Assembly: GCF_004522215.1 (NCBI RefSeq)
Contig: NZ_SDLR01000002.1
Span: forward strand, 248,001 to 312,000
Reading direction: 5' to 3'
Length of the DNA stretch: 64,000 nt
From: Ammoniphilus sp. YIM 78166
GTDB taxonomy: Bacteria > Bacillota > Bacilli > Aneurinibacillales > RAOX-1
Shown one piece after another: positions 1 to 7,107 of the stretch; the stretch's first letter is position 1; each line of letters opens with the position of its first letter. The notes beneath the pieces were generated by a model, which saw nothing but the letters and a program-made list of their open reading frames with translations, had not been told where the DNA came from and did no database searches. The position numbers and the translations under genes were made by a program.

Positions 1-863
1 CCTTCACAAACGAGCAAATCATGTATGATTTTGCCCCACTGTATCAGGAGACAAAAGGTATTCCATTGGCGATGCCCATGAGCGAAGAGCGTAGTCATCT
101 GAGGGTGAACCTGTTGCCGCATCTGCTTGAAACGGCTGCCTACAATCGAAATAGACAAAACCTAGATCTAGCTGTTTTTGAGATCGGAAGAGTGTTTATT
201 AGTGAGGAAGAGCAGTTAACCGTGCTGCCTCAAGAAAAGCTTGGTTTAGCGGGATTGTTAACGGGAAGCTGGTCAGGGGAACATTGGTCAACGACTGTAG
301 CTCCTGTGGATTTCTATGTTGCCAAAGGGGTGGTTGAGCTTCTCCTTCTAAATATGGGGATTTCCCAGGTCTCCTATAAGGCTGCAGAAGCTATCCGCGG
401 CATGCACCCTGGGCGGACGGCAGAGCTATGGATACAAGGTGAGTGCGTTGGATATTTAGGTCAAGTGCATCCACAGCTGCAGAAAAAGTATGACGTGGAA
501 GAAACCTATGTATTCCAGCTTGACCTTGAAAAATTATACAGCTATGTGGAAAAGATGAGCCAATACAAAGCCCTTCCTAAATATCCAGCAAGTACCCGAG
601 ATCTTAGCATTGTAGTCGATCAACCGGTTTCTGCGGCTGCCCTTCAACAGGTGATTGAGGAACAGGCCGGAGAATTATTGGAAAGAGTGGAGCTGTTCGA
701 TGTCTATACTGGAGACAAGATAGGGGCAGGAAAGAAGAGCATGGCCTTCTCCCTTGTGTATCGAAACCCTGAAGCGACGTTGACAGATGCTGAAGTGAAT
801 GAAGCACATGATCGCGTGGTCAAAGGATTAGCTGAGCTGTACCAAGCTGAGCTTAGGGCTTAA
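1..863 (+). CDS. pheT: Phenylalanyl-tRNA synthetase beta subunit, C-terminal part (5' end outside window)
   Basis: The reading frame is open from the first bases, so the gene starts upstream and only about 287 C-terminal residues are present. The beta subunit works with PheS in an alpha2-beta2 enzyme that charges tRNA-Phe in the cytoplasm. Visible are part of the catalytic-like core (the LLPHLLETAAYNRNR stretch) and, in the last 95 residues, the anticodon-binding FDX-ACB domain (YPASTRDLSIVV to the end), which is typical of PheT. It is followed by a good intrinsic terminator and then zapA, the usual Bacillales neighbourhood. The internal ATG at 21 is not a start. The identification is secure; only the N-terminal boundary is unknown. 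Confidence 0.96.
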   Translation, partial: FTNEQIMYDFAPLYQETKGIPLAMPMSEERSHLRVNLLPHLLETAAYNRNRQNLDLAVFEIGRVFISEEEQLTVLPQEKLGLAGLLTGSWSGEHWSTTVAPVDFYVAKGVVELLLLNMGISQVSYKAAEAIRGMHPGRTAELWIQGECVGYLGQVHPQLQKKYDVEETYVFQLDLEKLYSYVEKMSQYKALPKYPASTRDLSIVVDQPVSAAALQQVIEEQAGELLERVELFDVYTGDKIGAGKKSMAFSLVYRNPEATLTDAEVNEAHDRVVKGLAELYQAELRA

Positions 864-864
864 A

Positions 865-888
865 GGATGGGTTTACCCATCCTTTTTC
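865..888 (+). terminator. Intrinsic terminator after pheT
   Basis: A 7-bp GC-rich stem (GGATGGG / CCCATCC) with a TTTA loop is followed by a T-run, directly after the pheT stop codon. Confidence 0.9.
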
Positions 889-900
889 TTCTTTAATTTA

Positions 901-929
901 TAGTCCAGGTTTAGCAAAAAATGTATAAT
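901..929 (+). promoter_or_regulatory. Possible sigma-A promoter of zapA-cvpA
   Basis: A perfect -10 box TATAAT lies at 924-929, about 45 bp before zapA and after the pheT terminator. The -35 position (901-906) is a poor match, so the promoter is inferred mainly from the -10 box and its location. Confidence 0.45.
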
Positions 930-974
930 AATGAACTATAGGGATAAGCTGATATTTGGAAGGAGAAATGCAGC

Positions 975-1244
975 GTGCGTGACGAGGAAAAAAATAAAAT
1001 TACGGTAGATATTTATGGGCACCAATATCGAATGGTTGGGAAGGCGAGTGTCGCCCATCTTCGATCTGTCGCTCATTATGTAGATGAAAAGATGAGGTTC
1101 ATTGCCAACGGCAATGCCAGATTGGATACGTCCAAGCTCGCGGTGCTCTCTGCCTTGAACATTGCCGATGAGTTTTTTCAGCTTAAACAGGAATATGAGG
1201 AATTGCTTCGCATCTTAGAAGAGGAGGAAAAGCGTAAAGAATGA
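975..1244 (+). CDS. zapA: Cell division protein ZapA
   Basis: An 89-residue ZapA-family protein, a cytoplasmic FtsZ-binding factor that bundles FtsZ filaments and stabilises the Z ring. The N-terminal half carries the family pattern (VDIYGHQYRMVG, then a run ending VAHYVDEKM), and the C-terminal half is a helix rich in Glu and Lys suited to coiled-coil dimerisation. The start is GTG at 975, with AAGGAG about 9 nt upstream. The 3' end overlaps the next gene by 4 bp (ATGA), so zapA and cvpA are translationally coupled, as in B. subtilis (zapA-yshB). Size and position match the family well. Confidence 0.93.
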   Translation: MRDEEKNKITVDIYGHQYRMVGKASVAHLRSVAHYVDEKMRFIANGNARLDTSKLAVLSALNIADEFFQLKQEYEELLRILEEEEKRKE

Positions 1245-1807
1245 ACAGCGTCGATATGGGGCTTATCGGCCTTTTTCTTATCAGCATGGTATATGGACAC
1301 TATAAGGGGTTTGTTAGACTTGCCATAGGAATCGCAGGTCTGTTGGCTTCGTTCGCTATTGCTTACTCTTTTTCACAAGATACAGCCGTTTTTCTACAAG
1401 AGCAATTTCCTCTCCCGACTGACAGCACCAATCCCCTTTTCCAAGCATTTCTCAGCATGAGTTCTTTTCACCCATTTTTATATATGGTTATCGCATTTGT
1501 CGTTTTATTTTTTATTATTCGTATCCTATTCCGGCTCTTGGGCAATGTCTTACAAGTGTTTGCAGAGCTTCCGGTGATTTCATTTATCAATCGGTCTCTA
1601 GGCGCAGCTGTCGGAGGAATGATGCTTATTTTACTGCTCTCGGCCTCTGTCCATTTTTTGGATAGAGCACCAGATGGGAGTTGGAAACGATGGTTTTACC
1701 AGTCCAATATTATGCAGTATATGCTTCAAATTTCTCCGTTTATATCCGAGCAGATACGCATGATTCCAGAACCACCAACCAAAAATGTACCCATGGATAT
1801 CCTATAG
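1241..1807 (+). CDS. CvpA-family membrane protein
   Basis: A 188-residue protein of the CvpA/YshB family of inner-membrane proteins. Four hydrophobic segments are visible (about residues 5-22, 27-45, 80-102 and 117-140), with a short acidic C-terminal tail outside the membrane. CvpA proteins were first linked to colicin V production in E. coli; in Firmicutes the role is not settled. The ATG overlaps the zapA stop by 4 bp, so the two genes form one operon. In B. subtilis the next gene would be polX, but here the neighbour is an SASP gene and polX is absent from this locus. Family assignment is firm; function is not. Confidence 0.85.
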   Translation: MNSVDMGLIGLFLISMVYGHYKGFVRLAIGIAGLLASFAIAYSFSQDTAVFLQEQFPLPTDSTNPLFQAFLSMSSFHPFLYMVIAFVVLFFIIRILFRLLGNVLQVFAELPVISFINRSLGAAVGGMMLILLLSASVHFLDRAPDGSWKRWFYQSNIMQYMLQISPFISEQIRMIPEPPTKNVPMDIL

Positions 1808-1835
1808 ACTTTCCAATCGCCCCTTTATTTACAGG

Positions 1836-1865
1836 GCATGAAGGTGAAGCATGCAAGGCATTCTA
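1836..1865 (+). promoter_or_regulatory. Sigma-G-type promoter of the SASP gene
   Basis: GCATG at 1836-1840 and CATTCTA at 1859-1865 are separated by 18 bp. Both fit the sigma-G consensus (gHATR and CATnnTA) as known for forespore ssp genes. Transcription would start near 1872, just before the ribosome binding site. It lies between the cvpA stop and the SASP start, as expected for a separately regulated spore gene. Confidence 0.75.
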
Positions 1866-1896
1866 AAGGTACACTCAATTAAAGGAGGTTAGCTAC

Positions 1897-2097
1897 ATGG
1901 CCAACCGAAACAAATTGATTGTCCCTCAATCCGCATCCCTAATTGATGAGATCAAATATGAAATTGCGAATGAGTTTGGGGTTTATGACTTCGGAGCTTA
2001 TGCGTCTTCTCGCAGTAATGGGTCGGTAGGTGGGGAAATAACCAAAAGATTGGTGAAGCTAGCGGAAAGTGCCCTAGCTGGCGAACAACAGCAGTAA
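1897..2097 (+). CDS. Alpha/beta-type small acid-soluble spore protein
   Basis: A 66-residue alpha/beta-type SASP. These proteins coat forespore DNA and protect it from UV and chemicals; on germination the GPR protease cuts them to supply amino acids. The [10 protein letters not shown] stretch (about residues 20-29) contains the region cut by GPR, and GGEITKRLV (about 46-54) is the second conserved DNA-binding segment. The ribosome binding site AAAGGAGG ends 8 nt before the ATG, and a sigma-G-like promoter lies just upstream. The gene is monocistronic, closed by a strong hairpin. It replaces polX in the usual cvpA-mutS2 interval. Confidence 0.95.
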   Translation: MANRNKLIVPQSASLIDEIKYEIANEFGVYDFGAYASSRSNGSVGGEITKRLVKLAESALAGEQQQ

Positions 2098-2121
2098 GAC
2101 AACCGCATATCCTGGAAAGCA

Positions 2122-2153
2122 GAAAGAGACTGTGAAGGCAGTCTCTTTCCTTG
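2122..2153 (+). terminator. Intrinsic terminator after the SASP gene (possibly bidirectional)
   Basis: A 10-bp perfect stem (GAAAGAGACT / AGTCTCTTTC) with an 8-nt loop, followed by a short T-rich tract. It sits between the SASP gene (+) and the converging membrane-protein gene (-) and may serve both. Confidence 0.8.
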
Positions 2154-2156
2154 TTT

Positions 2157-2501
2157 CTAACGCGACCAAAAGCGTGACTTTACAGGCAAAAACAAATCGA
2201 TAATGCCAACTACGAGCGCTGCCAGCATCGCACCAATGACTGTAACGTGAACACCTTGAACAATAAAGTTTGTGAGATAGATGATAAGGGCGGTAGTCAA
2301 AAATCCCGTGATGCCGCGCCCGTATGGGGAGAGCTCACCACCAAAAAAAGACTCAAAGATCCAACCCATGGCAGCAATCACAGCTGCAGCTAGGATAGCG
2401 GTTGAAATCCCCCGGATGGTAAAGCCAGGGACGAGGAAGCCTACTAGGCAGAGCACAAGCGTGGCGATGAAAAACCGCACTAAATGGTTCATCCAAAGCA
2501 T
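2157..2501 (-). CDS. Small holin-superfamily IV / YvlD-like membrane protein
   Basis: A 114-residue membrane protein with four predicted transmembrane stretches (about residues 8-26, 33-53, 64-84 and 88-108) and a basic end. The pattern matches the phage holin family 4 (YvlD-like), which is widespread in non-phage contexts; its function is unknown. The start is placed at 2501 because GGAAGG lies about 8 nt upstream on the minus strand; a start 8 codons further up would lack a binding site. It is transcribed alone, convergent with the SASP gene and divergent from mutS2. No other phage gene is near, so a lysis role is not supported. Confidence 0.75.
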   Translation of the reverse strand: MLWMNHLVRFFIATLVLCLVGFLVPGFTIRGISTAILAAAVIAAMGWIFESFFGGELSPYGRGITGFLTTALIIYLTNFIVQGVHVTVIGAMLAALVVGIIDLFLPVKSRFWSR

Positions 2502-2586
2502 GTCAGGTACCCTTCCTTTTTGCAAAGTATGAATAGTTTACCCATCTTTTACTTACATATACTTTTTATTTTTTGTTGCGAAGAAA

Positions 2587-2595
2587 TGATATAAT
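2587..2595 (+). promoter_or_regulatory. Extended -10 promoter of mutS2
   Basis: TGaTATAAT at 2587-2595 is a perfect extended -10 element; no good -35 box is seen. It lies 33 bp before the mutS2 GTG start, whose ribosome binding site AAAGGGG is at 2615-2621. Confidence 0.7.
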
Positions 2596-2627
2596 AGATC
2601 AGATATTGCAATTGAAAGGGGACCATC

Positions 2628-4985
2628 GTGGTGGAAGAACGCTTATATCGAACACTTGAGTTTGATAAAGTCATTCATCAGCTCTTAGAAAATGCCTCTT
2701 CCTCCTTAGGAAGGGAAAAAATAGAACAGCTTACTCCGACAACCGATGTGGAAGAAGCAAGAGTGAGACAACAATTAACCTTTGAGGGCTTTACCGTTCT
2801 CCGTCTAAAAGGGAGTGTGCCTTTTGGTGGAATTCGAGATATACGTAGAGGGCTTGCACGGGCGAAGCTTGGTGCATCGCTCAGCCCTTCAGAGCTGTTG
2901 GATATTGCGGGAACCGTTTATGGCGGCTGGAGATTAAGGCGTTTCATCGAGTCGTTATTAGAGCAGCATGAGTTGCCATTATTGGCCGACATGGCCGTTC
3001 AAATTGAGCGTCTGCAGAAAGTAGAAGACGATATATTGGCCTGTATTGATGAGCATGGAGTAGTGATGGACAGCGCCAGCCCGGCACTAAGTCAAATTCG
3101 ATCGCAGATTCGAGCAACCGAAGGAAGAATAAAAGACCGGCTAGAAAATATCATTCGTTCTACCTCGTATCAAAAGATGCTTCAAGAAAGTATCGTGACG
3201 ATTCGAGGGGATCGTTATGTCATTCCCGTCAAGCAGGAATACCGCCATGTGTTTGGTGGGATGATCCATGACCAATCGGCGTCTGGGGCCACTTTATTTA
3301 TCGAACCGGAAGCGGTGGTACAAGCCAACAATCAGGTAAGGGAGCTTCGCTTTAAGGAAGAGCGTGAAGTGGAACGAATCCTTCAGATCCTTACAGGAAT
3401 GGTTGCGGAGCACGTAGAGGTCTTGGATCATAATGTCAAGATATTGGCAGAGTTTGATTTTACCTTTGCTAAAGCCTCTTATGCCCATCGAATTAAGGCC
3501 GTTCAACCCAAATTAAACGACAAGGGCTATATCAAGCTGAAGAAGGGCAGACACCCTTTAATTCCTCTTCAGGAAGTCGTTCCTATTGACGTCGAGATTG
3601 GACAGACGTACACGTCCCTCGTTATTACAGGACCCAATACCGGAGGAAAAACCGTAACCTTAAAAACGATCGGGCTACATGCGCTCATGGCGGCCTCTGG
3701 CATGCATATTCCGGCAGAAGAAGATAGTGAGATGGCGGTGTTTTCCGGTGTGTTTGCTGACATTGGGGACGAGCAGAGCATTGAGCAAAGCTTAAGTACT
3801 TTTTCAGGACATATGACGAATATCATCCGAATCCTCGGTCAGATGGACGCCAACAGCTTGGTTCTACTCGATGAGTTAGGAGCAGGAACAGATCCTACTG
3901 AAGGGGCTGCATTAGCTATGTCCATCTTGGATCATATGTATCAGCTCAAAGCAAGGGTCATCGCTACCACTCACTATAGTGAGCTAAAGGCATTTGCTTA
4001 TAATCGTCCACAAGTGCTTAATGCGAGCGTGGAATTTGATGTAGAAACCTTAAGACCCACCTACCGCTTGTTGATCGGAGTTCCTGGTCGAAGTAATGCT
4101 TTTGCCATTGCGAAGCGATTAGGACTTCCTGAGGTGATTATTGAAGATGCAAAGCAACACGTAAGCATTGAAGATAAGAATGTGGAAAATATGATTGCTT
4201 CCTTAGAAGAAAATCGTTTAGCTGCGGAGCAAGACCGGGCGCGAACCGAGGATATACGCAAAGAGATGGAAAAGCTGCGAGAACAGCTTGAACAGGAGAG
4301 GGCTGATTTTGCTAAGGAAAAAAATCACTTGCTGCAAAAGGCAGAAGAAGAAGCCGCACGTTCGGTAGCTAAAGCTCGGAAGGAAGCGGATGAAATTATT
4401 TCTGAGCTTCGGAAAATAGCCCAGGAAGAACAAATAGGGATCAAAGAGCATCGCCTGATTGAAGCCAAGAAAAAGCTTCAGGAGAGTGTACCTTCCTTCG
4501 AGCGAGAAAAAGAGCGGAAGAAGAAGCAGACAGGGAAAGAAACCTTAAAAGTTGGGGATGAAATAAAGGTCTTGTCCATTGGACAAAAAGGCGAAATTAT
4601 TGCTGATCTAGGAAACCAAGAGTATCAGGTGCAGCTTGGCATTATTAAGATGAATATTAAAGCAGATGATCTTATGCTGCTTAAATCGGGGAAAAAGAAA
4701 GAAGTGGTTCCTTATACCCGAGTAAAGATGTCTACTGAAACGGTAAGGCCGGAGTTGGATCTAAGAGGATACAACATCGAGGATGCGCTTCAAGAAATAG
4801 ATAAATATTTAGATAACGCCGTCATGTCTAATCTTCATCAGGTTTCCTTAATCCACGGCAAAGGGACAGGGGTCCTGCGAATAGGGGTTCATAATTTCCT
4901 TAAGAAGCATCGGAGCGTGAAGTCCTTCCGATTAGGCGGACAAGGAGAAGGCGGTCTCGGAGCGACCATTGTAGAATTAAAGTAA
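2628..4985 (+). CDS. mutS2: Endonuclease MutS2
   Basis: A 785-residue MutS2, a cytoplasmic ATPase/nuclease that suppresses homologous recombination and, in B. subtilis, also acts on collided ribosomes. Domain order: core and lever/clamp helices (about 1-310), the MutS-type ATPase with Walker A GPNTGGKT near residue 335 and Walker B LVLLDELGAGTDP near 410, a long charged coiled coil (about 515-620), a KOW-like segment (about 640-680) and the C-terminal Smr domain (LDLRGYNIEDA from about 709, with the HGKG loop). The MutS mismatch-recognition N-terminal domain is absent, as expected for MutS2. The start is GTG. Normally polX precedes it; here polX is missing. Confidence 0.96.
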   Translation: MVEERLYRTLEFDKVIHQLLENASSSLGREKIEQLTPTTDVEEARVRQQLTFEGFTVLRLKGSVPFGGIRDIRRGLARAKLGASLSPSELLDIAGTVYGGWRLRRFIESLLEQHELPLLADMAVQIERLQKVEDDILACIDEHGVVMDSASPALSQIRSQIRATEGRIKDRLENIIRSTSYQKMLQESIVTIRGDRYVIPVKQEYRHVFGGMIHDQSASGATLFIEPEAVVQANNQVRELRFKEEREVERILQILTGMVAEHVEVLDHNVKILAEFDFTFAKASYAHRIKAVQPKLNDKGYIKLKKGRHPLIPLQEVVPIDVEIGQTYTSLVITGPNTGGKTVTLKTIGLHALMAASGMHIPAEEDSEMAVFSGVFADIGDEQSIEQSLSTFSGHMTNIIRILGQMDANSLVLLDELGAGTDPTEGAALAMSILDHMYQLKARVIATTHYSELKAFAYNRPQVLNASVEFDVETLRPTYRLLIGVPGRSNAFAIAKRLGLPEVIIEDAKQHVSIEDKNVENMIASLEENRLAAEQDRARTEDIRKEMEKLREQLEQERADFAKEKNHLLQKAEEEAARSVAKARKEADEIISELRKIAQEEQIGIKEHRLIEAKKKLQESVPSFEREKERKKKQTGKETLKVGDEIKVLSIGQKGEIIADLGNQEYQVQLGIIKMNIKADDLMLLKSGKKKEVVPYTRVKMSTETVRPELDLRGYNIEDALQEIDKYLDNAVMSNLHQVSLIHGKGTGVLRIGVHNFLKKHRSVKSFRLGGQGEGGLGATIVELK

Positions 4986-5064
4986 CGTATTTTTGCAACC
5001 ATGACCGCTTCCTTTCCGTATATGTGAAGAAATAGAAACCCCGTAAGGAGAAGGAGGATCTGGT

Positions 5065-5472
5065 GTGTCGGGCTGGTTAGAAAATCCTTATATCTTAACA
5101 ACTGCGTTTTTCGCGGTTGCGATCCTTTCGCTGATTTTGTTTTTAACACTGTTCGAAATGGTTACCCGTTATGATGACTGGGAGGAAATAAAGAAAGGAA
5201 ATCTTTCCGTTGCTATGGCTGTGGGAGGAAAAATATTCGGGATTACCAATATCTTCCGTTTCTCGATAGAGAGCAACGATACGATTGGTCAGGCTTTGAT
5301 TTGGGGAGCTTTTGGATTTTTATTGCTGCTGCTTGCCTATTTTATTTTCGAATTCATGACACCCAAATTCAAGGTGGATGATGAGATTGCAAAAGACAAC
5401 CGAGCAGTCGGACTTCTATCTATGCTTATTTCAATTGGACTTTCTTATGTGATTGGTGCCAGTATAGTATAA
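5065..5472 (+). CDS. yshE: DUF350 (UPF0719/YshE-like) membrane protein
   Basis: A 135-residue integral membrane protein of the DUF350 family with about four hydrophobic segments (near 7-29, 45-60, 76-97 and 112-133). The function of the family is not established. The start is GTG at 5065, with AAGGAGG 7 nt upstream. It follows mutS2 by 79 bp and occupies the same place as yshE in B. subtilis (mutS2-yshE-lcfA). Here, however, lcfA is displaced by more than 16 kb of inserted surface-polysaccharide and spore genes. A promoter for a possible small RNA overlaps its last codons. Confidence 0.85.
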   Translation: MSGWLENPYILTTAFFAVAILSLILFLTLFEMVTRYDDWEEIKKGNLSVAMAVGGKIFGITNIFRFSIESNDTIGQALIWGAFGFLLLLLAYFIFEFMTPKFKVDDEIAKDNRAVGLLSMLISIGLSYVIGASIV

Positions 5473-5487
5473 TTTTATAATTCATGG

Positions 5488-5596
5488 GAATATTTCGATG
5501 TTTACAAGGAGACGACGAAATCGGTAATATGAAGGTAACAACCTAATACTTTAGGTTGAGAGCTATGGCGGCCATCGAGGATGGTCGCTTTTTTTT
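5488..5596 (+). ncRNA. Candidate structured small RNA or leader element
   Basis: A sigma-A-like promoter (TTGGTG at 5453-5458, 17-bp spacer, TATAAT at 5476-5481) overlaps the end of the DUF350 gene. The RNA that would follow can fold into three elements: a weak stem pairing 5492-5497 with 5516-5521, an 8-bp hairpin CAACCTAA/TTAGGTTG (5539-5558) and an intrinsic terminator (5568-5596). No plausible open reading frame lies inside. It could be an independent small RNA of about 110 nt or an attenuator/riboswitch for the downstream polysaccharide genes. I do not recognise a known RNA class. The promoter and terminator are seen; the function is inference. Confidence 0.35.
5568..5596 (+). terminator. 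Intrinsic terminator
   Basis: An 8-bp stem (5568-5575 with 5581-5588, one G-U pair), a 5-nt loop and eight T residues. It closes transcription from yshE or from the promoter at 5453-5481. Confidence 0.85.
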
Positions 5597-5621
5597 ATGC
5601 TTATCGGAGCACCAAACCCTG

Positions 5622-5650
5622 TTGGAGAATCACGTCGAATAGTGTATAAT
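5622..5650 (+). promoter_or_regulatory. Sigma-A promoter of the small gene and sugar-nucleotide dehydrogenase
   Basis: TTGGAG (5622-5627), a 17-bp spacer and TATAAT (5645-5650), just after a terminator and 30 bp before the start of the 29-codon gene. Confidence 0.7.
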
Positions 5651-5680
5651 TCATTGTTAGTTAACACGTGGAGGACAATA

Positions 5681-5770
5681 ATGCTTAAAAGGTTAACCAT
5701 TATACTGGTGTTTTTCTCGGTTCTTTTCTTATTAAGCGGTGCTGCTTATTGGTATATGACCACGAAATAG
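5681..5770 (+). CDS. 29-residue single-span membrane peptide
   Basis: A short frame coding for 29 residues: a basic start (MLKR), one hydrophobic span (about residues 5-25) and a short polar tail (MTTK). The case for a real gene rests on position. A well-formed sigma-A promoter lies 30 bp upstream, GGAGG (5670-5674) is 6 nt before the ATG, and the stop is 19 bp before the dehydrogenase start, so both would share one transcript. I recognise no family. It could be a small membrane regulator of the polysaccharide machinery or a translational leader; both are inference. Confidence 0.5.
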   Translation: MLKRLTIILVFFSVLFLLSGAAYWYMTTK

Positions 5771-5789
5771 ACTCTCGGAGGAATGTAAT

Positions 5790-7091
5790 ATGGAAACAGA
5801 AAAACAGCTTCATGTGGCAGTGATCGGCATGGGGTTTATTGGACTTCCCCTATCATTGAGCTACGCGATGAAGGGCGCCCATGTCATAGGCATAGACGTG
5901 TTGCCTAAGCTAGTTGAAGAAATAAACGAGGGTAAATCCCACCATTTAGAATATTATCAAGGTAAATCAATCTCTGAAATTTTACATGATCAGTTGGACG
6001 CTGGGCGATTCAAGGCTACAACGGACTATCAGGAAGCGGCGAAGACAGTCAATACTTATATCATTACCGTGGGCATTCCGGTGGTAAACGGAGATCCCAA
6101 CCTTTCGTACTTAATCAGCGCGTGTGAGCAATTAGTCTCTGTCCTTAAAAAAGGGGACACCGTTATCCTTAGGAGCACCGTGGTTCCGGGAACGACAGAA
6201 GAAATTGTCCTACCTCTGCTAGAAAAGAGTGGAATGAAAGCAGGAGAAGACTTTTTCTTAGCGTATTCTTCCGAGCGCATTGCTGAAGGAAAGGCCTTTG
6301 AGGAATTTATTAGCATGCCTTTAGCTCTAGGCGGCATTAATGAGGCTAGTGCAAGTAAAGCCAAGGAAGTCTTGAGCTTTGTCACAGAAGCGGAGATTAC
6401 CGTTTCCGAGATCAAAGTTGTAGAGACAGCTAAAGTGATTGAAAATATCCAAAGAGACGTTAACATTGCGATGGTGCAACAGTTTGCCCGTTTCTCTGAA
6501 CGAATGGGAATGGATACCTTTGAGTTGATTAAGGTAGCCAATACACATAAGAGGGTGAACCTTCTTGTTCCAGGTCCCGGCGTGGGAGGATATTGCCTGC
6601 CGAATGCCTTGTACTATCTTTTGCCTAAGGCCAGAGAACTAGACGTAAATATAGATATGCTTGAGCTAGCCAGAAAAATCAACGATACGGTTCCCTCGGT
6701 TCTGGTCGATATGGTGGAGGAACAGCTTAAGAGTCAAAATCGCAGTCTAATGGGAAGTCAGGTCGCTGTTTTGGGACTTGCCATGAAGGATTTTTCTAAC
6801 GATGATCGAATCAGTCCAGCTCATCACGTGGTAGAAGTTTTACTGGAACGTGGTGCAAAAGTGAAAGCCTATGATCCAGCCGTTCCAGGCCAATATCCTT
6901 ATAAGGTAGAAAGCTTGGATGCGGCAGTCACCGGATCAGATGTCCTCATCTACCTAAATGCCCAAGAGGAATTCCTCGACATCGAATGGGATCAGGTGGT
7001 TAGCCAGATGGCCTCGTCTCCGATCTTGCTTGATGCCAAGCATCGGATTCCAAGTCAAGTTGCGAATCAAGTAAAATTAATTAGAATCTAA
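5790..7091 (+). CDS. Nucleotide-sugar dehydrogenase (UDP-ManNAc/UDP-glucose dehydrogenase family)
   Basis: A 433-residue cytoplasmic enzyme that oxidises a UDP-sugar at C6 with two NAD+ to give a UDP-uronic acid. The Rossmann NAD site is at the N-terminus (VIGMGFIGLPLS, about 11-22), the central helix pattern KVVETAKVIENIQRDVNIA follows, and the catalytic cysteine is C269 in GPGVGGYC. The C-terminal domain (about 320-433) carries the conserved MKDFSNDDRISP segment. The central pattern is closer to the WecC/UDP-ManNAc dehydrogenase branch than to UDP-glucose dehydrogenases, so the product is probably UDP-ManNAcA or a similar acidic sugar. The usual Asp after the Cys-x-Pro motif is replaced by Asn. 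First enzyme of the surface-polymer block, with a good ribosome binding site (GGAGGAA). Confidence 0.85.
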   Translation: METEKQLHVAVIGMGFIGLPLSLSYAMKGAHVIGIDVLPKLVEEINEGKSHHLEYYQGKSISEILHDQLDAGRFKATTDYQEAAKTVNTYIITVGIPVVNGDPNLSYLISACEQLVSVLKKGDTVILRSTVVPGTTEEIVLPLLEKSGMKAGEDFFLAYSSERIAEGKAFEEFISMPLALGGINEASASKAKEVLSFVTEAEITVSEIKVVETAKVIENIQRDVNIAMVQQFARFSERMGMDTFELIKVANTHKRVNLLVPGPGVGGYCLPNALYYLLPKARELDVNIDMLELARKINDTVPSVLVDMVEEQLKSQNRSLMGSQVAVLGLAMKDFSNDDRISPAHHVVEVLLERGAKVKAYDPAVPGQYPYKVESLDAAVTGSDVLIYLNAQEEFLDIEWDQVVSQMASSPILLDAKHRIPSQVANQVKLIRI

Positions 7092-7107
7092 TAAAGTAGT
7101 GATTTCT

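Noticed and set aside
2157..2501. Prophage remnant, because of the holin-family gene
   Set aside because: No other phage genes, integrase or att-like repeats nearby; this holin family is common as an ordinary chromosomal gene.
6056..6541. 161-codon minus-strand frame opposite the sugar-nucleotide dehydrogenase
   Set aside because: Antisense to a clear enzyme frame; no ribosome binding site.
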